A stretch of 6,199 nt of DNA, taken from NCBI GenBank assembly GCA_016650185.1, contig JAENWE010000507.1:1-6199 (forward strand). The letters run 5' to 3'. This document shows, piece after piece, positions 1 to 6,093 of the stretch (position 1 is the stretch's first letter; the number at the start of each line of letters is the position of its first letter). Source of the stretch: Vicinamibacteria bacterium. GTDB lineage: Bacteria; Acidobacteriota; Vicinamibacteria; Fen-336; JAGNNV01. The notes below the pieces were generated by a model, which worked only from the letters and a program-made list of their open reading frames with translations, ran no database searches and was not told the origin of the DNA. The position numbers and the translations under genes were made by a program.

Positions 1-223
1 CCGAGTGGAAGAAGCACTGCTGCCCAATCCAGGAACCGGCGCCGATGCTCATCCGGTTGCGGTGATACCCCTTGAGAATGGTCTGGTGCCCGACGTAGAC
101 GTCGTCACCGATCTGGATGTTCTCGGGATGAAAGACCAGGACCCCGGGTTCGAGAACCGCGCGCTCGCCCAGATAGGCGAACTGTTCGGGGGAGAACTTG
201 CCGTCGCCGTGACTGAACGCCAA
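1..223 (-). CDS. Hexapeptide-repeat (left-handed beta-helix) acyltransferase, N-terminal part
   Basis: Probable sugar O- or N-acyltransferase of the WbbJ/LbH type, which moves an acetyl group from acetyl-CoA to a nucleotide sugar or glycan in the cytoplasm. Only the first 74 residues are present; the frame is still open at the left edge. After a short alpha-helical lead (SPEQFAYLGE, residues 11-20) come hexapeptide turns of the [LIV]-G-x4 type at I38-G39, V44-G45, I60-G61 and I66-G67. The segment PENIQIGDDVYVG (33-45) is typical of the family. The frame is closed upstream by TGA at 247-245, so no ATG is available. I chose TTG at 223-221 because GAGG (235-232) lies 8 bases ahead of it; ATT at 238 is the only other plausible start. 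The gene follows the epimerase at once, with its ribosome site overlapping the epimerase stop, so the two are probably cotranslated. Family assignment is firm; the acceptor sugar is unknown. Confidence 0.82.
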   Translation of the reverse strand, partial: MAFSHGDGKFSPEQFAYLGERAVLEPGVLVFHPENIQIGDDVYVGHQTILKGYHRNRMSIGAGSWIGQQCFFHS

Positions 224-231
224 AAGGTCGA

Positions 232-235
232 CCTC
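232..235 (-). promoter_or_regulatory. Shine-Dalgarno GAGG that decides the TTG start of the acyltransferase
   Basis: On the minus strand the epimerase ends CAT TGA and the next bases give TGAGG, so GAGG shares bases with the stop codon. It is followed by 8 bases and then TTG at 223. This spacing suits initiation at TTG and suggests coupling of the acyltransferase to translation of the epimerase. Confidence 0.55.
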
Positions 236-1202
236 AATGATTCTTCAGGGCTGTCGGATTGCGGTACGACGCGATGGTGCGCTCCAGGCCCTCATCCAGA
301 TCGACCTTCGGATTGAAGCCGAGAAGCTTCCGGGCCTTGTCGATGTTGGGAACACGGAGTTCGATATCGGCATGTGGCCAGTCGATGAACTCGATGGGCG
401 AGCGCGAGCCGGAGATCCGGACGATGGCGCGGGCCAGATCGTAGATCGTGCACACGCTGCGGGCGTTGCCGATGTTGAAGGCCTGCCCCACCGCCTCGTC
501 CCTTTCCAGGCTCAGCAAGACCGCGTCGACGATGTCATCCACGTAGCACCATGCGCGTATCTGGGCGCCGTCGTTGTGGATCTGCAGCGGTTCGCCGGCC
601 AGCGCCTTGACAATAAAGCGATGAATCGCTCCCTCACCCACCTGCCCGGGTCCGTAGATATTGAAGGGACGAACCGACAGGGCGGGCAATCCGTATTGCA
701 CGAAGTAGTTGTGAGTCATGTGCTCGCTCGCGAGCTTGCTCACCGCGTAGGTCCAGCGCGCCTCGCCCACCGCCCCCAAGGTGGTGACGTCTTTTTCATT
801 CACCTTGTAGGCATAGGCGCCGAAGACTTCGCTGGTCGAAAAATCAACCAGACGCTCAACGCTCCCGGCGGCCACCGCCGCGTCCAGGACGTTGTAGCTT
901 CCGAAAATGGAAACCCGCATCGTGGTCACCGGCATCTTCAGAACCGTATCCACTCCCGCGATGGCGGCAAGGTGAAGGACGATCTGAATGCCCTCCATGG
1001 CCTCCCGAACCGCCTCCGGATCGAGAACATCACCGCGAATCACCTTGAGGCGGGGATGACCAATGAGACCGGTCTTCGAGAGGGCGTCCCGATGACCGTT
1101 GTCGAAAACCACGATGTCGTTGGCCTCAATCAGCCTCTTCGTAAGAACGGAGCCGATGAACCCCGCGCCCCCGGTGATCAGGACGCGCTTGGATTGAATC
1201 AT
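234..1202 (-). CDS. NAD-dependent epimerase/dehydratase (extended SDR), nucleotide-sugar modifying
   Basis: A 322-residue extended short-chain dehydrogenase acting on a nucleotide sugar in the cytoplasm; the length is normal for GalE/UXS/RmlB relatives. The Rossmann motif TGGAGFIG is at residues 10-17 and an acidic residue at the end of strand 2 (D34) indicates NAD rather than NADP. D58 follows strand 3, and HLAAIAG (77-83) is the usual cofactor loop. The active site shows STSEVFG (122-128) and Y152-x3-K156. RPFNIYGPGQ (178-187) and the RAWCYVDDIVDA segment (216-227) belong to the sugar-binding C-terminal part. STSEV is what ArnA-type and UDP-xylose synthase-type decarboxylases carry, while RmlB-type 4,6-dehydratases have Asp where S124 stands. 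A decarboxylase or epimerase is therefore more likely than a 4,6-dehydratase, but the exact reaction cannot be settled. The ATG at 1202 has a weak GAGAG upstream. It lies between the broken aminotransferase and the acyltransferase in one apparent operon. Confidence 0.93.
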   Translation of the reverse strand: MIQSKRVLITGGAGFIGSVLTKRLIEANDIVVFDNGHRDALSKTGLIGHPRLKVIRGDVLDPEAVREAMEGIQIVLHLAAIAGVDTVLKMPVTTMRVSIFGSYNVLDAAVAAGSVERLVDFSTSEVFGAYAYKVNEKDVTTLGAVGEARWTYAVSKLASEHMTHNYFVQYGLPALSVRPFNIYGPGQVGEGAIHRFIVKALAGEPLQIHNDGAQIRAWCYVDDIVDAVLLSLERDEAVGQAFNIGNARSVCTIYDLARAIVRISGSRSPIEFIDWPHADIELRVPNIDKARKLLGFNPKVDLDEGLERTIASYRNPTALKNH

Positions 1203-1261
1203 GACTCTCTCAGCATACCCTCGGTCTCCACCGTCAGAGGAGCCAAGGCCGCCCGCACCTC
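1199..1261 (-). other. Intergenic stretch with an in-frame extension of the aminotransferase remnant past its TAA
   Basis: After the TAA at 1264-1262 the same minus-strand frame stays open for 20 codons (starting EVRAALAPLT). It ends at TGA 1201-1199, which overlaps the epimerase ATG as ATGA. It could be non-coding spacer, since the remnant's own C-terminus already looks complete. It could also be what is left of a longer ancestral reading frame that was coupled to the epimerase. The weak ribosome site for the epimerase, GAGAG around 1211-1207, lies inside it. I see no terminator hairpin. Confidence 0.25.
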
Positions 1262-1829
1262 TTAGCGCAAGCCCTGAAGGGCCTGAACGACTCGGGTGAC
1301 CTCGTCATCGGAGAGGGCCAGAGCGCCTACGGGGAGGCCCTTGTACCTAGAGCCCATGGCGCAAGCGGAATCCTGGAGGACACGCAGGCCGTGATCCTGC
1401 GCCAGTTTCGTGAAGGCCTCGATCCGACAGGGCATGCCCAGCTGATCGACCGGAATGAGGGCTTTGGTCCTGGCCGTAATCCTGCGCCGGACATCGTCGG
1501 GATCCACATTCAGGGTGGTGGGATCGACGTCGGCGAACACCGGCGTGGCGCCCACATGTCGAATGACATTCACGCTGGCGATGAAAGGTCAAGGAGGGAA
1601 CGATGACTTCGTCGCCCGGGCCAACCCCCCAGGCGTGAAGAACCAGAAATGCTCCGGTGGTCCAGTTTGAGACCGCGACTCCCTCAGCCCGTCCGCACAG
1701 GGCCGCGAACCGCTTCTCAAACTCGACCTGTTGGCGGCCGCCTACCACCCAACCGCTCCGAACCACTTCAGCCGCGGCCTCGGCCTCGGCGTCACCAAAA
1801 TAGGGCGGGGAAAAGGAGATCGGCTGCAT
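1262..1829 (-). pseudogene. DegT/DnrJ/EryC1-family sugar aminotransferase, frameshifted and internally deleted
   Basis: Remnant of a PLP-dependent sugar aminotransferase that would transfer an amino group from glutamate to a keto nucleotide sugar. The start ATG at 1829 gives MQPISFSPPYFGDAEAEA, a classical family N-terminus, and the frame continues to PGDEVIVPSLTF (residue 82). There one extra base (T in the minus-strand TTTC at 1586-1583) shifts the frame. Removing it gives SLTFIASVNVIRHVGATPVF, exactly what the family needs, and the frame then runs to the TAA at 1264-1262. Repaired, the product has about 188 residues against roughly 370 expected. After GSRYKGLPVGAL the sequence jumps to ALSDDEVTRVVQALQG, which is the usual C-terminal helix. 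The missing middle, about 180 residues, normally includes the FHPRK-like lysine that binds PLP and the start of the small domain. Both lesions together make activity very unlikely. An assembly or base-calling error is the alternative explanation. Confidence 0.88.
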
Positions 1830-1833
1830 GGCG

Positions 1834-1857
1834 CGGGAGTCTAGTGTGGAACTCCCG
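1834..1857. repeat. Inverted repeat CGGGAGT / ACTCCCG near the aminotransferase start
   Basis: CGGGAGT at 1834-1840 and ACTCCCG at 1851-1857 are perfect 7-base complements with a 10-base spacer. The element begins five bases from the minus-strand ATG at 1829. In mRNA of that direction it would form a hairpin just before the start codon, which could lower translation; as DNA it could be an operator. No Shine-Dalgarno sequence is visible for that ATG. Function is inferred only. Confidence 0.35.
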
Positions 1858-1887
1858 ATCCTCCCCTTCACCCACGATATCCTCACA

Positions 1888-1901
1888 CGCAATGCGTTGC
1901 G
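1888..1901. repeat. Near-palindrome CGCAA-TGCG-TTGCG
   Basis: Fourteen bases, with arms CGCAA (1888-1892) and TTGCG (1897-1901) and a centre TGCG that breaks symmetry at one pair. It sits near the middle of the divergent intergenic region, where a dimeric regulator could act on both genes. Short palindromes of this size arise by chance in GC-rich DNA, so this is only a candidate operator. Confidence 0.2.
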
Positions 1902-1938
1902 CTCTCTGGTTCGTCAGAAGCCCCAACCGCTCGTTCTC

Positions 1939-1944
1939 GGGAAG
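1939..1944 (+). promoter_or_regulatory. Weak Shine-Dalgarno GGGAAG ahead of ATG 1954
   Basis: GGGAAG at 1939-1944 stands 9 bases before ATG 1954. It is only a partial match to the anti-Shine-Dalgarno complement. It supports starting at 1954, where a signal peptide begins, rather than at the in-frame ATG 1828, which would place 42 residues ahead of the signal peptide and overlap the neighbouring gene's start codon. Confidence 0.4.
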
Positions 1945-1953
1945 ATCCAAGTC

Positions 1954-4900
1954 ATGAAATCAGATCGTCCACGGAAGGGCCTTGCCGCCTTGGCTGCCCT
2001 CTCGATCCTTTGCCTCCCCTCCGCTGACGCGCCAGAGGCGGCGACACAAAAAAACGACCGCGGCGCAGCCGGGGAGATGGAGGGCCTGCCGCTCAAAGCC
2101 GAACGTCACCTGGCTTTCGACACCGACGAAGGCACTTGGCTCTCGCTCGACGTCTCTCCCGACGGCAAGACGCTCGTTTTCGATCTGGCCGGCGATGTGT
2201 ACACGATGCCAGTCGAGGGCGGCTCGGCAAAGGCTATCTCGACCGGGATGCCCTTCGACTCGCAGCCCCGCTTTTCGCCCGACGGCTCGCGGGTGGCTTT
2301 CCTCTCCGACCGCGACGGCGCCGAGAACGTCTGGATCATGGGTGCGGATGGAGCCGCTGCCAAACAACTCACCAAGGAAAAGCAGGCTTCCTTCGCTTCC
2401 CCGGCCTGGACGGAGGACGGGCAAGGCGTGATCGTGTCTCGGAACGTCCCAGGCCTTCGAACCTTCGAACTGTGGATCTACGACACGCGGGGCGGGTCCG
2501 GCGTGCAGGTCACGAAGGCCAAGCCCAAGCCGGACACCGCCAGCGCCGATCAGCACAACGCCATTGGTGTTGCGGCCTCGAAGGACGGGCGTTACCTCTA
2601 CTACGCCACCAAGAAAGGTGGCTTCGCCTACAACGTCACCTTCCCCCTCTGGCAGATCGCGCGCAAGGACCGGCGGACCGGCGACGAGGACATCCTCACC
2701 CAGGCAGGGGGCAGTGCGTTTCGGCCGACTCTGTCCCCTGATGGCCGACTGCTCGTCTATGGAACCCGCTTCAACACCCAGACCGGCTTGCGGATTCGCG
2801 ACCTCGAAACCGGTGAGGATCGATGGCTCAAGTATGCGGTCCAGCGCGACGACCAGGAGTCGCGCTTCACCCGTGACCTTCTGCCTGGCTTCGCTTTCAG
2901 CGCCGACGGCAAGGACGTCATCACAGCCTACGGCGGAAAGATTCACCGGGTTTCGGTGTCGACCGGGTCGGACAGCGTCATCCCATTCCATGCAGATATC
3001 TCTCTCGATCTCGGCCCCCTTCTCGACTTCCCCGCACGAGTGGACCAGGGTCCAGTCCGCGCCCGACTCATCCAGGGCGCAACGATCTCCCCGGATGGGA
3101 ACCGTGTGGCCTTCTCGGCTCTGGGAAAGCTCTATGTCGCGCCGGTCGCGGGCGGCCCACCAAAACGACTCACTTCGCAGAGCGCTTTCGAGTACCTTCC
3201 CGCCTGGTCGAAGGACGGGAAGACCCTCGTCTACGTCACTTGGTCGAACGAAGGCGGGCAGGTGATGACGACATCGAGCCACGGCGGCGGAACGCCCGTC
3301 CCGGTGACCCAACTCCCAGCGTTCTATCGGGATCCCATCTTCGCGCCGGGAGGGGATTTCATCGTGGCCCTGCGCGCACCCTGGCAGTCGCGACAGGAGA
3401 TCGAGAGTGAGTGGGGCAACTCTGAGCCCGCGGGCCTGGAACTCGTGGCCATCTCGGCCGCGACCGGCGAGACAAAGCCTATCCTGCAAGCGCGGGGCTT
3501 CGGGCGGCCCCATTTCGGCCCGGAGACGGATCGCATTTACGTGAACTCGCGGGAGGGCCTTTTCTCGGTGCGCTTCGACGGCACGGATCGGCGCACTCAT
3601 TTCAAAGTGGTCGGAAAGACCACCGCCCCCGACCCTGCGCCGGCGTCCGAGGTCCGCATCTCGCCGGACGGCAAGTACGTTCTCGCCGCGGTCTCCACCC
3701 AACTCTTGCTGATGCCCACCCCGCCGGCCTCAGGCGATGCTCCCACCATCGATGTGTCGACCCCCAGTGTCCCCGTGGCCAGGATGACCGACATCGGGGT
3801 TGACGAGTTCGGCTTCGCGGACGGCGGCCGGACCATCGCCTGGACACTGGGCGCCAGCCTCTTCCGCAAACCGCTGACCGCGGTGACCTTTGGCGCGCCC
3901 GACGATGTCTCCAAGAAGGCCAATGACGCCGTCAAGGACTCGGCCTCGGCCAGCAAACGCTCGGAGGACGGCGCGATCGTGAGCGACTTCGCGGTGGAGG
4001 TTCCGCGCGAAACTCCCAAAGGCACGATAGCCCTGCGGGGCGCCCGCGTGATCACGATGAGGGGCGAGGGCAAGGACGAGGTCATCGAAGAATCCGACAT
4101 CGTCGTCGAGGGCAACCATATCAAGGCGGTGGGGCCCCGCGGGAGCGTCCCAATTCCGCCTGACGCCCGGGTCGTGAATTTGTCGGGCAAAACCATCATC
4201 CCAGGATTCATCGATGTCCACGCTCACTGGACGGAGGTTCGCCGCCGCGTCCTCGACCTCGATGGCTGGCCGTTCGGCGCCAATCTCGCCTACGGCGTGA
4301 CCTCCGGCCGCGATCCGCAGACCGCGACCAACGACGTCTTCGCTTACGAAGACATGATCGACGCCGGGCTCATGGTTGGGCCGCGGGCGTTCAACACCGG
4401 GCCGGGCGTCTTCAACAACGCGAACTTTCAGTCGGCGGAAGCGGCGAAGAGCGTGGTCGAGAAATACGCGAAGTACTACCGGACGAACACTCTCAAGTCC
4501 TACACCGTTGGCAACCGACGGCAGCGCCAGTGGATGATTGAGGCCAGCAAGGAGCATCGGATCATGCCCACCACCGAAGGCTCGCTCGACCTGAAGCTCG
4601 ACTTTACCCACGCCGTCGACGGCTTCTCCGGCACCGAACACGCTCTGCCCATCGTCCCTCTCTACAAAGACATAGTCGAGGTCTTCGCCAAGTCCGGCAT
4701 CACGTACACCCCGACCTTGCTCGTCGCTTACGGCGGACCTTGGGCCGAGAACTACTTCTACGAAACCACCGAAGTCTGGAAAGACCCCAAGCTCCGGCGG
4801 TTCATACCCACCAACGTGCTGGAATCGAAGTCAAAGCGGCGGCCCTGGTTCTCCGAAGACGAGCACGTCTTCAAGAAGCTCGCCGCGGAAGCCGCGAAGA

Positions 4901-6093
4901 TCGTCCGGGCCGGCGGGCGGGTGGGCATCGGCGGCCATGGCCAGCTTCAGGGCATTCAGGTGCACTGGGAAATGTGGGCGCTTGAGAGCGGGGGCCTCAC
5001 ACCCATGGAGACGCTCCGGGCCGCGACACTCCACGGCGCGCAGGCCATCGGCTACGCCCAGGACCTGGGCAGCATTGAGGCGGGCAAGCTCGCGGATCTG
5101 GTGATTCTCGACCAGAACCCGCTCGAGAACATCCGCAACACCGCGTCCATTCGATTCGTGATGAAGAACGGCGAGCTCTTCGACGGCGAGACCCTCGACA
5201 AGCTCGCCCCCGAGAAGACGCCGCGTCTCAAGCAGTGGTGGTGGAACGCCGGTCCACCCATGGCCCCGGTTGGACCACTGGCCGAGAACGAGATTTTCCT
5301 GGCCCCGCTCACCGGCGCGGGTGCGACGTTGAAGATTGGAACGCCGAAGAACATCTCGAACCACCCAGGCTACGACAACCAACCTAAGTTCGAAGCGGAC
5401 GGACGCGGCATCGTCTTCACCCGTGCCGACGCTTTATCCCGCACCGACATCGTCCGCTACGAGGTCGCCACGGGAAAGGTTGCTCCAGTGAAGGAAACGC
5501 CGGAGAGCGAATACTCGGCGACGCCTATGCCGGACGGCCGCGGATACGCCGTCATCCGCGTCGAACTCGACGGCGTGCAGCGGCTCTGGCGTCTCGATCC
5601 CGCAAAGGAAGAGGCCGACGATCTCCTCGTGGCCACGATCAGGCCCATCGGCTATTTCGCCTTTCCGGAGCCTCAAGTGGTGGCGGCTTTTGTGCTCGGA
5701 AATCCGGCGACCCTTCAACTGATCGATCTCGCGACCGAGGAGTCGAAACTCATTGCCACAAACGTAGGCAGGTCGATCCAGAAGGCTCCGGGTCGGGCCG
5801 CTGCGAGCTTCGTGCACAAGCTGGGCCCCGACGACTGGATGATCAAAGAGGTGGACGCCACAGGAATGGTGAAGGACATCGCGCGGACTCCGAAGGGGCG
5901 AGAAGACTACGCCTGGCTCAACGATGGAACTCTCGTGATCTCGGCGGGCGCCAAGGTCCTGGCCCTGAGACCGGGAGTCGACCGCGACTGGCGCGAGATT
6001 GCGGACTTCTCCGACCTTGGGCTCAAGGATCTCACCCGCCTCGCTTTGAGCCCGCGCGGCGACCAGATCGCGATCGTAGCCTCGCCGAAGTAA
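1954..6093 (+). CDS. Exported PD40 propeller - amidohydrolase - PD40 propeller fusion protein
   Basis: A 1379-residue, probably periplasmic or secreted protein. Residues 1-26 form a Sec signal peptide (basic KSDRPRKG, hydrophobic LAALAALSILCL, likely cut after ADA). Residues 62-640 hold about twelve TolB/PD40-type repeats (SPDG at 68-71, then SPDG, TEDG, SADG, SKDG and similar), enough for two beta-propellers. The amidohydrolase domain spans roughly 691-1090: a TIALRGARVITM opening, GFIDVHAHW with metal ligands H756 and H758, LKSY with K848 as the likely carboxylated lysine, GTEHALP with H896, GGHGQLQG with H995, HWE at 1004-1006, and GSIEAGKLADLVILDQNP near the end. E875 and H995 stand where other subtypes have His and Asp. 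Residues 1110-1379 form another PD40-like domain that opens with an AENEIF strand and NHPGYDNQP. The family is often annotated as imidazolonepropionase-like amidohydrolase or TolB-like protein; the substrate is unknown, with a cyclic amide or peptide-derived compound possible. It is longer than the usual roughly 1070 residues by the C-terminal domain. The stop TAA is at 6091-6093. Confidence 0.92.
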   Translation: MKSDRPRKGLAALAALSILCLPSADAPEAATQKNDRGAAGEMEGLPLKAERHLAFDTDEGTWLSLDVSPDGKTLVFDLAGDVYTMPVEGGSAKAISTGMPFDSQPRFSPDGSRVAFLSDRDGAENVWIMGADGAAAKQLTKEKQASFASPAWTEDGQGVIVSRNVPGLRTFELWIYDTRGGSGVQVTKAKPKPDTASADQHNAIGVAASKDGRYLYYATKKGGFAYNVTFPLWQIARKDRRTGDEDILTQAGGSAFRPTLSPDGRLLVYGTRFNTQTGLRIRDLETGEDRWLKYAVQRDDQESRFTRDLLPGFAFSADGKDVITAYGGKIHRVSVSTGSDSVIPFHADISLDLGPLLDFPARVDQGPVRARLIQGATISPDGNRVAFSALGKLYVAPVAGGPPKRLTSQSAFEYLPAWSKDGKTLVYVTWSNEGGQVMTTSSHGGGTPVPVTQLPAFYRDPIFAPGGDFIVALRAPWQSRQEIESEWGNSEPAGLELVAISAATGETKPILQARGFGRPHFGPETDRIYVNSREGLFSVRFDGTDRRTHFKVVGKTTAPDPAPASEVRISPDGKYVLAAVSTQLLLMPTPPASGDAPTIDVSTPSVPVARMTDIGVDEFGFADGGRTIAWTLGASLFRKPLTAVTFGAPDDVSKKANDAVKDSASASKRSEDGAIVSDFAVEVPRETPKGTIALRGARVITMRGEGKDEVIEESDIVVEGNHIKAVGPRGSVPIPPDARVVNLSGKTIIPGFIDVHAHWTEVRRRVLDLDGWPFGANLAYGVTSGRDPQTATNDVFAYEDMIDAGLMVGPRAFNTGPGVFNNANFQSAEAAKSVVEKYAKYYRTNTLKSYTVGNRRQRQWMIEASKEHRIMPTTEGSLDLKLDFTHAVDGFSGTEHALPIVPLYKDIVEVFAKSGITYTPTLLVAYGGPWAENYFYETTEVWKDPKLRRFIPTNVLESKSKRRPWFSEDEHVFKKLAAEAAKIVRAGGRVGIGGHGQLQGIQVHWEMWALESGGLTPMETLRAATLHGAQAIGYAQDLGSIEAGKLADLVILDQNPLENIRNTASIRFVMKNGELFDGETLDKLAPEKTPRLKQWWWNAGPPMAPVGPLAENEIFLAPLTGAGATLKIGTPKNISNHPGYDNQPKFEADGRGIVFTRADALSRTDIVRYEVATGKVAPVKETPESEYSATPMPDGRGYAVIRVELDGVQRLWRLDPAKEEADDLLVATIRPIGYFAFPEPQVVAAFVLGNPATLQLIDLATEESKLIATNVGRSIQKAPGRAAASFVHKLGPDDWMIKEVDATGMVKDIARTPKGREDYAWLNDGTLVISAGAKVLALRPGVDRDWREIADFSDLGLKDLTRLALSPRGDQIAIVASPK

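Larger units (their letters stand above)
1830..1953. promoter_or_regulatory. Divergent intergenic region between aminotransferase remnant and propeller-amidohydrolase
   Basis: These 124 bases separate two genes that point away from each other, so promoters for both directions must lie here or inside the flanking genes. I could not find a -35/-10 pair of good quality on either strand; TATCCT at 1879-1884 is only a partial -10 match with no partner. Two short inverted repeats are listed separately. Both directions stay open as reading frames across part of this region (plus strand from 1828, minus strand from 1892), but neither extension resembles a protein family. Confidence 0.4.

Noticed and set aside
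49..237. 62-residue minus-strand frame beginning at TTG 237
   Set aside because: Low-complexity Ser/Thr/Arg composition; the overlapping frame from TTG 223 encodes clear hexapeptide repeats instead.
237..1265. 342-residue plus-strand open frame
   Set aside because: It lies antisense to the epimerase, has no recognisable domain and a composition rich in Arg, His, Gly and Val, as expected for a shadow of GC-rich coding DNA.
1580..1590. Programmed +1 frameshift in the aminotransferase
   Set aside because: A frameshift would only rebuild a protein that still lacks the catalytic-lysine segment, and no stop codon or stimulatory structure is evident at the site.
1830..1892. Start of the aminotransferase at TTG 1892, adding 21 residues
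   Set aside because: Family proteins begin close to the SPPYFGD motif, which ATG 1829 supplies; the extension has no family character.
1828..1953. Start of the large plus-strand gene at ATG 1828, adding 42 residues
   Set aside because: The extra residues would precede a clear signal peptide that begins at ATG 1954, they match no family, and this start would overlap the neighbouring minus-strand start codon.
2005..2016. Lipoprotein attachment site at Cys20 of the large protein
   Set aside because: The residue before the Cys is Leu (SILC) rather than Gly, Ala or Ser, so it does not fit a lipobox; an ordinary signal peptidase I site after ADA fits better.
1960..3702. 580-residue minus-strand open frame
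   Set aside because: It is entirely antisense to the propeller repeats of the large gene, has no domain, and its length is explained by third-position GC bias.
3730..4641. 303-residue minus-strand open frame
   Set aside because: Antisense shadow of the amidohydrolase domain, without family resemblance.
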